6,901 bases of DNA from an uncultured Bacilli bacterium (GCA_944332105.1 CALVJI010000061.1:1-6901), one strand, 5' to 3'. Counted from the stretch's first letter, positions 1-6,634 are shown. The notes: a model not told the origin generated them from the sequence alone. Made by a program: numbers and translations.

Positions 1-569
1 CCGTCTTCACAATAATGTTGCCCGTTTTCTATTTCACATATATGACTCTCTCCTGATGTACATTCTTCTGCACTTGGACAATTATATGCATTGGCTTGAT
101 TTTGATCAGTTAGTGGAAATTCGATTTGATTAAAAATTTGGCCATTTCGATATTGTAAATATTGATAGTACCAATCTCCGTTTGGACTTTGTGCGCAAAT
201 GCATCGATTTTCTGTTTGATCATCTGGCTCGCCTTCTTCGCATTCCTCAGCGCTTGGACAGTTCATATCACTTGTAATTTGATTTTGATTTAATATTTGA
301 CTACTAGTGATTCCTATATTTCCAGTTGAAAGCCAACGCCATTCAATGTAAGAATAATGCCCAGACCAACTACCATCAGTATTGTAAATACAAGCACAGC
401 TATTTCCAGGTCTTTCTGTTATTTCTTCACAAACTGGACATCCATATTGCGTCACTTTTTCTGTATCTAATGCTGTAAAAATATCATATTCTATCCGATT
501 ACCATCTTGTAATTTTTCATAAATATATTTTCCTGTATACTTTCCACTTGAGTCGACTTCACAAATACA
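1..569 (-). repeat. Tandem cysteine-rich protein modules in the large surface protein
   Basis: Three full modules and the start of a fourth lie end to end: residues 349-405 (bases 399-569), 406-470 (204-398), 471-523 (45-203), and from 524 to the edge. Each begins with CxC, then about four residues and a D/N/S-x-G-x-W/Y pattern with aromatic residues (GKYTGKY, GSWSGHY, GDWYYQY). Each closes with a Cys pair: GCPVCEE in the first, NCPSAEEC in the second and third. The first module is the most divergent and the fourth, CEIENGQHYC, may start a different type. The regular four Cys per module suggests disulfide-stabilised stalk units. I do not recognise a named family. Confidence 0.75.
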
Positions 570-1613
570 AGATTCTGAATAATCTGGATCTGGTTCAAAT
601 CCTGGTTCATCGTGTGGAATAAATGGAGTTGGCGTACAATAATTTAAAATTGTCACCATTTTTTGACGTTGTGTTTGGTTAGAAATTAACAATAAAAATT
701 GTGTAGTGACATCTCTTAAATCACAATATTCTGGAGTAATCTTCACTCCAAAGTCTTGTTTATTCCAATTGGTGGTGTCAATATTTAACTCCATTACCAC
801 ACTATTACCCTCAACACGAGTTGCAGCAGTATTTACAGAGCATGTAACAGAGGTGTTGGAACAAGCAATTGTAAAATAAGAAGCGTATTCTCCAAGTTTT
901 TCGGGAGTATATTTTTCCTCTGATGATTGAATAGTAATTGTCCACGTTCTTTTATTTCCATTAATTACTTCTTTATATTTGGCAGTTAAACGGGGATTAT
1001 ATATTAAATTTTGCTCTACAGCTTGATTGTAAGATATTCTTGAGGCTTCCATAGCTTTAGAATATACTTCTTTGGCAATCGTTACAATAGCTGAGTTATT
1101 ATTTAAGGCAGTTGCATAATCCGGATTTCCAAACGCAATCCAAGATTTTTCTAGATATACACCATCAGTCATATAGCCATCTTTTACAAAATTTCCACCA
1201 TCATTATATTGTCTAAAAATCCAGCGCATGACTATTTGTCCAACTGCTGTATAGCTTGTATCATCTAACCCATTTTCACGACGGTTATGCATTTCATAGA
1301 CAGCTGCTGCCACCGCTTTATCTAAAGGCGCATCTGTTCTAGGATCTATATATCTATTTACTGTATAATATCCATTGCCAGCATAATATAAGCCTGGGTC
1401 AACACAATAAGTTTCAGTATCTATACCGTTTGATATAGTATGATAAATAGGAATGGGCACATCATAGCCCAACGTAGTATTCATTTGATTTACTGGCTCG
1501 TCTGGATCTCGATATACATAAAATGTATCCGCTTGAACTTTTTCTGACAAAATTATTCCTGCAAAAATAATTATTATTGTATAAAAGAAATATAATTTTT
1601 CACTTCTTTTCAT
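1..1613 (-). CDS. Secreted surface protein with candidate thioester adhesin domain and Cys-rich modules (C-terminus off window)
   Basis: Open from ATG at 1613 to the left edge without a stop; 537 residues are visible and the C-terminus is missing. Residues 1-28 form a signal peptide: KR start, hydrophobic stretch 8-22, likely cleavage after VQA (26-28). Residues about 45-135 look like a thioester domain: TYCVDPG puts a Cys at 70, and VGQIVMRW puts a Gln at 126. In known thioester adhesins such a Cys and Gln form an internal bond that reacts with host proteins. The spacing of 56 suits the short type, but the usual T-Q-x-A motif reads G-Q-I-V here. Residues about 205-330 are beta-rich with four Cys (251, 258, 297, 326). 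From 349 on come tandem Cys-rich modules. The start overlaps the upstream stop (ATGA), and AAAAGGAGAA lies 9 bases upstream. A wall anchor, if any, lies beyond the window. Being a secreted surface protein is well supported; the thioester is an inference. Confidence 0.85.
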   Translation of the reverse strand, partial: MKRSEKLYFFYTIIIIFAGIILSEKVQADTFYVYRDPDEPVNQMNTTLGYDVPIPIYHTISNGIDTETYCVDPGLYYAGNGYYTVNRYIDPRTDAPLDKAVAAAVYEMHNRRENGLDDTSYTAVGQIVMRWIFRQYNDGGNFVKDGYMTDGVYLEKSWIAFGNPDYATALNNNSAIVTIAKEVYSKAMEASRISYNQAVEQNLIYNPRLTAKYKEVINGNKRTWTITIQSSEEKYTPEKLGEYASYFTIACSNTSVTCSVNTAATRVEGNSVVMELNIDTTNWNKQDFGVKITPEYCDLRDVTTQFLLLISNQTQRQKMVTILNYCTPTPFIPHDEPGFEPDPDYSESCICEVDSSGKYTGKYIYEKLQDGNRIEYDIFTALDTEKVTQYGCPVCEEITERPGNSCACIYNTDGSWSGHYSYIEWRWLSTGNIGITSSQILNQNQITSDMNCPSAEECEEGEPDDQTENRCICAQSPNGDWYYQYLQYRNGQIFNQIEFPLTDQNQANAYNCPSAEECTSGESHICEIENGQHYCED

Positions 1614-2347
1614 AATACAGTTCTCCTTTTAAATCTTTTCACAATTATAATTATTACACATGTTGCAACTATAAGCGCGCCACCAATCAGAAAATAAATA
1701 CCATATTTTTGCCAAAAACTAACTTCTATTTCTGGGCTTTCATTTGGGGTTTCTAATTTATCTAATTCAGCGTTGGATATTTCTAAAAATTCGTTATAAT
1801 TCATATTTATGTCTGTAGTAATATAAGGTTCGCAATAATAAGGCAATTGTCCGAATTGATTTAGCTTAGTGCAAGGTGCTTCCACTGATAAATAATTAAA
1901 TTGTGGAGTTACTAATTCGGGCATTATTTGTAAAACGTCTCCTTGACAACTTGTATCATTTGAATAAACGGTTATAGTATATCCTACTAAATGATCAAAT
2001 TCTTCTGGATACCGAAACCAACTAATCGTACCGTCTTCTGTATCCTCGTAATAGTAAGTCTTCACTTCATTGGTATAGTTGTTTTTTACTTCAATATATA
2101 TATTTGGAGTCACATTATATATATCAATTTTAAAGCGAACTTCATAGCCGTCCACCCAAGTATCATTTGATAAAAATGGTTCACCGGTAGCAAATTCGCC
2201 TATTTCATATGCAGCTCGAATATTTGCTGCTTCAGTCATAAGTTCTACTTGACGGTTGTAATCACACGCAGCATTTACATCCTGGATTGCTAATACATAA
2301 AAGCATATAATAAACATTATTCCTATTTTTGTCCTTTTTCTATACAT
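1610..2347 (-). CDS. Secreted, membrane-anchored surface protein of unknown function (adhesin partner)
   Basis: A 245-residue protein that I do not assign to a named family. It has a signal peptide (MYRKRTK, hydrophobic 9-20, likely cleavage after VNA at 26), an extracellular beta-rich part of about 185 residues, a transmembrane helix at about 216-237 and a basic tail KRFKRR. The mature part starts ACDYN and has Cys at 28, 134, 159 and 172, which could form two disulfides. The region 62-135 alternates hydrophobic and polar residues like a beta sandwich. The frame extends upstream to an ATG at 2383, but that ATG sits inside the promoter and has no ribosome site. ATG 2347 follows GGGTGA closely and opens a classic signal peptide, so I chose it. 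The TGA stop overlaps the next start (ATGA), so the two proteins are probably co-translated and may work together at the cell surface. Confidence 0.85.
   Translation of the reverse strand: MYRKRTKIGIMFIICFYVLAIQDVNAACDYNRQVELMTEAANIRAAYEIGEFATGEPFLSNDTWVDGYEVRFKIDIYNVTPNIYIEVKNNYTNEVKTYYYEDTEDGTISWFRYPEEFDHLVGYTITVYSNDTSCQGDVLQIMPELVTPQFNYLSVEAPCTKLNQFGQLPYYCEPYITTDINMNYNEFLEISNAELDKLETPNESPEIEVSFWQKYGIYFLIGGALIVATCVIIIIVKRFKRRTVL
1614..1630 (-). promoter_or_regulatory. Ribosome binding site of the large surface protein
   Basis: AAAAGGAGAA (1621-1630), read on the minus strand, lies at a good distance from ATG 1613. It sits inside the coding end of the upstream gene. With the ATGA stop/start overlap it allows both coupled and independent initiation, which fits a product needed in comparable or greater amounts than its partner. 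Confidence 0.8.
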
Positions 2348-2351
2348 CTCT

Positions 2352-2357
2352 TCACCC
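2352..2357 (-). promoter_or_regulatory. Ribosome binding site deciding the 2347 start
   Basis: GGGTGA, with AAGAG directly after it, precedes ATG 2347. It pairs with the ATCACC part of the 16S rRNA tail, which permits the short spacing. No such site precedes the in-frame ATG at 2383. Confidence 0.6.
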
Positions 2358-2373
2358 ACTCTATTATGGTTAA

Positions 2374-2402
2374 ATTGTAACATATTGTATTTTTTATTTC
2401 AA
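2374..2402 (-). promoter_or_regulatory. Housekeeping sigma promoter of the surface operon
   Basis: On the minus strand the -35 box TTGAAA (2397-2402) is followed after exactly 17 bases by TACAAT (2374-2379), with TGT just before it (extended -10). Transcription would begin near 2367, giving a leader of about 20 bases that holds just the ribosome site. It lies back to back with the promoter of the plus-strand pair. Confidence 0.7.
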
Positions 2403-2455
2403 TTCTTTTTAAGCTTTTCAAGGTTAAAGAAACTGTCTACTATCCCCTTTTTCAT

Positions 2456-2484
2456 TTGCTATTCTATTTTAATTGTGTTATATT
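2456..2484 (+). promoter_or_regulatory. Possible promoter of the protease/phosphoesterase pair
   Basis: TTGCTA (2456-2461), 17 bases, then TATATT (2479-2484) preceded by TGT (extended -10). The predicted start near 2491 would leave only about 13 bases before ATG 2504, with the ribosome site AGAGG at the very end of the RNA. The box match is fair but the leader is unusually short, so a promoter further upstream is possible. Confidence 0.4.
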
Positions 2485-2489
2485 TTTCT

Positions 2490-2494
2490 AGAGG
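2490..2494 (+). promoter_or_regulatory. Ribosome binding site deciding the 2504 start
   Basis: AGAGG is directly adjacent to the in-frame ATG at 2495, too close to serve it, but lies 9 bases before ATG 2504. Confidence 0.65.
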
Positions 2495-2503
2495 ATGTGG
2501 ATC

Positions 2504-3214
2504 ATGGAAAAAATCAATTTTAAAGAACTTTTTTTGGGAATTTTTTATATTCTTATTTACTTAGTTGTTTTACCTGTTTTGGTTAGTAGTTTGTGTGGAT
2601 GGTGGCATTTGGATTTAAGCAATGTTACTGTTTCAGTACTAGCTAATATTGCAGTTTATATTTTGGCTATTCTCATGTTTTTGTGGGTTTTCCGGAAAAG
2701 TATTTTTGGAGAATTGAAAGCTTTTTTTATGAATTTTAAAACTTGTGGTAGGGTTGCTTTTTTCAATTGGTTAAAAGGTCTTGTATTCATGATGCTTACG
2801 AATATTATTATTATTTCATTAGCTGGCGGACTTGCTGTTAATGAAGCAGGCAATCGTGAAATGATCTCAGCATTACCAGTTTTCTCTGCATTATCAATGA
2901 TTTTCTTCGGACCTTTTTTAGAGGAAGTTTCTTTCCGTAAGAGTTTTCGTCATGTTTTTAAAAGTGATTGGGCTTTTTTGATTTTTACTTCTTTATTATT
3001 TGGTGGCGCGCATTTGCTTTCACTACTTACTGAATTTAATTTAGCCTATATTATTGAAAATTGGACACAATTGCTGTTTATTATTCCTTACGGTGGTTTT
3101 GGTTATTTTTTAGGTAAAGCTTATTTAGAAACGGATAATATTTTTACAAGTATTTTTGCTCATATGCTTCATAATACTCTTTCTGTTTTGCTTATTTTAA
3201 TGGCTGGAGTATAA
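2504..3214 (+). CDS. CPBP-family (CAAX/Abi) intramembrane metalloprotease
   Basis: A 236-residue polytopic membrane protein with hydrophobic segments at about 10-31, 43-63, 91-111, 123-139, 156-175, 189-204 and 213-234. It carries the family signature in order: EEVSFR with E140, E141 and R145; FGGAH with F166 and H170; and HMLHN with H220 and N224. In this family the Glu and His residues bind the metal of a protease buried in the membrane; bacterial members serve varied roles, and the substrate cannot be told from sequence. All key residues are present, so it should be active. The frame opens at ATG 2495, but AGAGG (2490-2494) abuts that codon and stands 9 bases before ATG 2504, so I chose 2504. 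It is first of a tightly coupled pair with the phosphoesterase, with one base between them. Confidence 0.9.
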   Translation: MEKINFKELFLGIFYILIYLVVLPVLVSSLCGWWHLDLSNVTVSVLANIAVYILAILMFLWVFRKSIFGELKAFFMNFKTCGRVAFFNWLKGLVFMMLTNIIIISLAGGLAVNEAGNREMISALPVFSALSMIFFGPFLEEVSFRKSFRHVFKSDWAFLIFTSLLFGGAHLLSLLTEFNLAYIIENWTQLLFIIPYGGFGYFLGKAYLETDNIFTSIFAHMLHNTLSVLLILMAGV

Positions 3215-3215
3215 T

Positions 3216-4085
3216 ATGGAAGAAAAAATTGTAGAACAAGAGTCTAAAAAGAAAAGAATTTGGCTTAGAATTTTATTAGGGTTTTTAGCTATTATTGCTT
3301 TGTTTTTGGTTTATCTTTTTTTCATTGAACCTAAAATGTTAGTTATTCAAGAGTATGCTGTAGTTGATGAGATGATTCCTGATTCATTTAATGGATTTAA
3401 AATTGTGCAATTTTCGGACATCCATTTTGGACGGACAACTAATGAACAAGAAGTAACTAATGTTGTTGAAAAAATTAATTTACTTAAACCTGATATTTTA
3501 GTATTTACCGGTGATCTTTTTGACGAATATATTACCCTTTCTGATGATAACATTGCTTTTTTAAAGGAGAGTTTGAAAGCGACAACTGCTACTTTAGGAA
3601 AGTATGCCATTAAGGGAGATAGTGATTATTTAAATATTGAAAAATATGAAGAAATTATGAAAGAAAGTGGTTTTACGATTTTGGATAGTCAGAATGTTCC
3701 AATTTATTATTTAGAAAATACGCCTATTTATTTAAGTGGTATTTCTTCTATTACTAAGCAAGAATATGATTTAACAAAAGCATTAACTAAAGAAGCAGAA
3801 AGTAATTTTTTTCAAATTTTGTTAACTCATGAGCCAATTATTTTTCAAGAAGTTTCTTCTTCAACGCGATTAGTTTTAGCAGGTCATTCTTTAGGTGGAC
3901 TTATTCGTATTCCTTATACTAATGCTTTGTTTAAAAAAGATAATACAGGTGATTATCAAGTTGGTAAATTTACTGATGGAAATGCTGTGATGTATGTTTC
4001 TAATGGAATTGGAACTGAAGATTTCAGTGCAAGATTTTTAAATATTCCTTCTATTAGTCTTTATCGTTTATATAATTATGAATAG
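3216..4085 (+). CDS. Membrane-anchored calcineurin-like metallophosphoesterase (YkuE-like) with altered active site
   Basis: A 289-residue protein: basic N-terminus (ESKKKR), one membrane helix at about 15-37, then a phosphoesterase domain that should face outside. Motifs in order: SDIH (D68, H70), GDLFD (D100, D103), KGDSDY at 133-138 where the family has GNHD, THEP (H205), and GHSLGG at 223-228 where the family has GHTHGG. The C-terminal stretch from MYVSNGIGT to SLYRL matches the end of YkuE-type enzymes. The metal-binding Asn has become D135, the catalytic His has become S136 and the second His of the GHxH motif is L226. One metal site could remain (D100, D135, H205, H224); the other has lost a ligand. 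It may be weak, specialised or non-catalytic. GGAG at 3206-3209, inside the end of the protease gene, is its ribosome site, so the two are co-translated. Confidence 0.88.
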   Translation: MEEKIVEQESKKKRIWLRILLGFLAIIALFLVYLFFIEPKMLVIQEYAVVDEMIPDSFNGFKIVQFSDIHFGRTTNEQEVTNVVEKINLLKPDILVFTGDLFDEYITLSDDNIAFLKESLKATTATLGKYAIKGDSDYLNIEKYEEIMKESGFTILDSQNVPIYYLENTPIYLSGISSITKQEYDLTKALTKEAESNFFQILLTHEPIIFQEVSSSTRLVLAGHSLGGLIRIPYTNALFKKDNTGDYQVGKFTDGNAVMYVSNGIGTEDFSARFLNIPSISLYRLYNYE

Positions 4086-4096
4086 TTTAGAGCATG

Positions 4097-4126
4097 AAAA
4101 AAGTCTTCTAAAATGAAGACTTTTTT
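4097..4126. terminator. Bidirectional intrinsic terminator between convergent operons
   Basis: A perfect 12-bp inverted repeat (AAAAAAGTCTTC at 4097-4108, GAAGACTTTTTT at 4115-4126) with a 6-base loop TAAAAT. It ends in a T-run on either strand: seven T downstream on plus, and on minus six T from the 5' A-run. It lies 11 bases after the phosphoesterase stop and touches the stop of the minus-strand DUF1292-like gene, so it can end both operons. Confidence 0.9.
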
Positions 4127-4359
4127 TAACGCGCAAGAACATTTTGGATAAAGGATTCAATTTCTTGTCTTTCTTGTTCTTCTTCGATTTCATATAATAA
4201 TCCATCTATTTCTTTTAATACAATAGTGTTATCTGTTGGTTCTTCTTCCTCTGTTAGTTGATTTAAGATGAAATAAGTAGATCCTTTTAAAATGAATTTT
4301 TCAATTAAAGCATATTTGATATTTTCGATTTCAATTATATCTATTTTTCCGTTTGCCAT
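4126..4359 (-). CDS. DUF1292-like small acidic protein
   Basis: A 77-residue acidic protein with no signal peptide or membrane segment, so cytoplasmic. Its pattern fits the DUF1292 (YrzB-like) family: a beta-rich start, YALIEKFILKGSTYFIL, then an acidic EEEE stretch, NTIVLKEIDGLLYEIEEEQE, and a helical end. Members have no settled function. The gene starts one base after the stop of the 748-residue protein, with AGAGGG 7 bases upstream inside that gene, so the two are translated together. Its TAA stop overlaps the terminator stem. In many Bacilli this family sits near alaS and the Holliday-junction resolvase gene, so its place behind a membrane protein is unusual. Family assignment rests on pattern memory and is moderate. 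Confidence 0.75.
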   Translation of the reverse strand: MANGKIDIIEIENIKYALIEKFILKGSTYFILNQLTEEEEPTDNTIVLKEIDGLLYEIEEEQERQEIESFIQNVLAR

Positions 4360-4360
4360 T

Positions 4361-6607
4361 TTATAACCCTCTTCCTAAACTTTCCTTATTTAAAAATTCT
4401 AAGCTATCGTTTGTTATTTTGTAGTAACCGTCTGGAGCATGAACGCTGTAGACTGACGCGCCTGAGGCTAAATAGTTTTCTTTTTCTTCTTCAGAAAATA
4501 CTTCTTTTAATCCTTCATTAGGTACAAGCATAAATATTCTTTCTACTGTTCTAATTGTATCTGCTGGATAAAAAGGTGTTTTTTTAGATTCTTGGTTACC
4601 ATCTAACCCACAGTACATGTCTGTATAGATTGGAACTTCATTATCTTTTAATGTAAATTCATCACCAAAATGGATATCATAGCCGATCGTGTTATTTTCT
4701 TCTGGCATTGTCTCTTCCGGTATGATTTCATTTTCATCTACAGTAATGTTCTCTGCTTCTCTACTTTCTTCTAAAACATCGGTCGCGAGTGTTTGAGCAA
4801 GTTCATCTGCTGTAATATCAGTTACTAAATCACTTTCATTTACTATGGCAACAGTTGGTTCTTCAACATAGTTTTGCTCTATATTTAAAGGATTACCTGT
4901 TGCGACCAAGGCAACACTTCCAACTGCAACAGAAGCAAGTACGGCTCTTGGATGTTTTTGATAGAAGTTTACAAGATTTTCTTTCGCACTCTTTACCCAC
5001 TTATAGGCTTTGCCACGACCTTGATTAGCTACTTTAGTCATATTTTCTATAGAAAGTGGATTTACTTTTCTTAAACTATCTATGATTTTATAATTTCTTT
5101 GATATGGATTTCTTTTGAATTTTTCAAAAAAGTTTTGAAGGGTTTCATTTGCTTCGTGTAGTACTTGAAAAGCTTTGCCCTTCGTTGTTTCTTTTTTGAC
5201 TTCATAACCCAATTCAGCTACTAAAGATTCATGTGGAATTTGTAAATCAAAGTTTGGATCAGCAATTTGTTCTTTGGTTAGAGAGCTTAAACGATTGATT
5301 TCTTTAGAACAGATTTTTTGGAATGGTAAAGTTTTATTGTATTCTTTACTAAAATAATTAGGAATAGATTGATGCTTTTCAATCATCCGAATCATTTCTT
5401 TGTAAATTGCATCATAACGATCCATTCTTTCATATAATCTGTTTTTGTAGTTTTCAATCATAGCTTTTCTATTTGTAATTGCTGGATCTTCACTTATACT
5501 AGTTGGTTCTATATTGTTTATTTCTGCTTCATCTATAGCAAGTGGTTCTTCCTTTATAGGCTCTATTACGAGAGGTGCAAAGGAAAGATTTTCTTCTTGT
5601 TTTGGCATTGGTTCTGGTTCTTGATCAACTATAGCAGGTTCTTCTACTGAAGACGTTTCCTCTTTTTGTGAACTTTCTAGTATCTCTGGATCTTTATCAA
5701 ATGTGATCTCTTCTGGCACAGGACTTTGTGGCTCTTTAGATAGATCAAAAACTTCCTTAGGTTTACTTTTTTCCTCTTCTTGGTAAGTTACTGTTGGTTC
5801 TTCTATTGGAGTTACTTCTTGTGTTTGTAAGTTTCCTAATACTTCTGTGTCATTATCAAACACCATTTCTTCTGCAGCAGAATTTTGAGTTTCTTGGAAT
5901 GGATAGATAACTTCTTCATTGTTTACTTCTTTAACTTCTTCAGTTGGTTCTTCTTGTAATTCTTTCATCTCTTCAATTGGAGTCGTTGCCATTTTTTTGA
6001 AAATATCACGATCCATGAAAGATAAGATATATTCTTTAAAATTTTGTTTGGATTTTTTTTCTTGGAAGAAGTTTGCTAACATTTGTTGATATTCTTCAAT
6101 TGACATATTTATATCTTTTTTTGCTGGTAATGAATCTTTAGATATTAAATTTGTATCTACTTGGAAAAGTTTTTGATAGTAAAGATTAATTTTTTCTTGA
6201 ATATTATGCAAATTAATTATTTGGGCCTCAATTTTATTTTCTGATGGATCAAGATGGGCTAAAAGTTCATTGTATAATACAATTTGTTGAATTAATACGA
6301 TAATATCTTTGAAGTGTTGTTCTTCAAATTCATTAAAAATTACCCCTTCTTCTATTCCTTTTTCTTTTAGACTGCCTTGTAATTCTTGGCATACGTCCAT
6401 GTAATCTTTATATTGATTAAACCATGATTCTAGTTCAACAAAAAGATTTTTTTTCACAGTTGGGTCTTGGGTGCTTAATAATTCATTTACATATTCTTTA
6501 ATAATATTTTCTACATCAGAAGTTAGTTCTATGTATTCTTGTAAATCCTTTAATTCTTTGTTTTTACTTTTGTTTATAAGTTCGGTTGTTTTTTCTTCTA
6601 GTTTCAT
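4361..6607 (-). CDS. Large acidic single-pass membrane protein, long cytoplasmic part and small outer domain
   Basis: A 748-residue protein that I do not recognise by name. Residues 1-215 are mostly helical, rich in Glu, Lys and Leu, with likely coiled coils. Residues 216-375 are an acidic, proline-containing, low-complexity linker with a 53-residue repeat. Residues 376-545 are helical again and become basic (KFKRNPYQRNYK, GRGKAYKWVKSAK). One membrane helix lies at about 554-571. A 70-residue acidic linker follows, then a compact C-terminal domain at about 641-748 (from IGYDIHFGDEF, through VPIYTDMYCG, to DGYYKI). There is no signal peptide, and positive charge precedes the helix, so the N-terminal 550 residues should be inside and the C-terminal domain outside. 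The frame extends to a GTG at 6616, but that codon lies in the ribosome site GAGGGTGAT; ATG 6607 is the start. It may be a scaffold linking cytoplasm and envelope, but this is a guess. Confidence 0.88.
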   Translation of the reverse strand: MKLEEKTTELINKSKNKELKDLQEYIELTSDVENIIKEYVNELLSTQDPTVKKNLFVELESWFNQYKDYMDVCQELQGSLKEKGIEEGVIFNEFEEQHFKDIIVLIQQIVLYNELLAHLDPSENKIEAQIINLHNIQEKINLYYQKLFQVDTNLISKDSLPAKKDINMSIEEYQQMLANFFQEKKSKQNFKEYILSFMDRDIFKKMATTPIEEMKELQEEPTEEVKEVNNEEVIYPFQETQNSAAEEMVFDNDTEVLGNLQTQEVTPIEEPTVTYQEEEKSKPKEVFDLSKEPQSPVPEEITFDKDPEILESSQKEETSSVEEPAIVDQEPEPMPKQEENLSFAPLVIEPIKEEPLAIDEAEINNIEPTSISEDPAITNRKAMIENYKNRLYERMDRYDAIYKEMIRMIEKHQSIPNYFSKEYNKTLPFQKICSKEINRLSSLTKEQIADPNFDLQIPHESLVAELGYEVKKETTKGKAFQVLHEANETLQNFFEKFKRNPYQRNYKIIDSLRKVNPLSIENMTKVANQGRGKAYKWVKSAKENLVNFYQKHPRAVLASVAVGSVALVATGNPLNIEQNYVEEPTVAIVNESDLVTDITADELAQTLATDVLEESREAENITVDENEIIPEETMPEENNTIGYDIHFGDEFTLKDNEVPIYTDMYCGLDGNQESKKTPFYPADTIRTVERIFMLVPNEGLKEVFSEEEKENYLASGASVYSVHAPDGYYKITNDSLEFLNKESLGRGL
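5588..5911 (-). repeat. Degenerate 53-residue repeats in the acidic linker
   Basis: Within residues about 233-340 of the 748-residue protein, matching positions recur at a constant offset of 53. EEMVFDNDTEVL (246-257) matches EEITFDKDPEIL (299-310); IEEP (268-271) matches VEEP (321-324); ETQNSAAEE (239-247) matches EPQSPVPEE (292-300). About two copies are visible. The conserved F-D-x-D-x-E-[IV]-L core in an otherwise disordered stretch suggests a short binding motif. Confidence 0.65.
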
Positions 6608-6611
6608 CTTT

Positions 6612-6620
6612 ATCACCCTC
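6612..6620 (-). promoter_or_regulatory. Ribosome binding site deciding the 6607 start
   Basis: GAGGGTGAT, read on minus, is a near-complete match to the anti-Shine-Dalgarno complement and ends 4 bases before ATG 6607. It contains the in-frame GTG at 6616, which therefore is not the start. Confidence 0.8.
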
Positions 6621-6634
6621 GTCTATTCTTAAAA

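Noticed and set aside
1..569. DNA-level tandem repeat or CRISPR
   Set aside because: The repetition is at protein level only, with variable unit length and no identical short DNA repeats with spacers.
1610..2347. Lipoprotein reading of the partner (NAAC at 25-28)
   Set aside because: The -3 position is Asn rather than Leu/Val/Ile, and the protein already has a C-terminal membrane anchor.
2348..2383. N-terminal extension of the adhesin partner to ATG 2383
   Set aside because: The ATG lies within the promoter, upstream of the predicted transcript start, and the extra residues would spoil the signal peptide.
2656..2853. 65-codon open frame on the minus strand inside the protease gene
   Set aside because: It lies wholly within a clear CPBP gene on the other strand, has no ribosome site and encodes nothing recognisable.
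3347..3610. 87-codon open frame on the minus strand inside the phosphoesterase gene
   Set aside because: It is a shadow of the catalytic-domain coding sequence, without its own start signals.
1..6616. Mycoplasma-type code with TGA as Trp
   Set aside because: TGA ends the partner gene exactly at the coupled start, all Trp codons read are TGG and no in-frame TGA was met.
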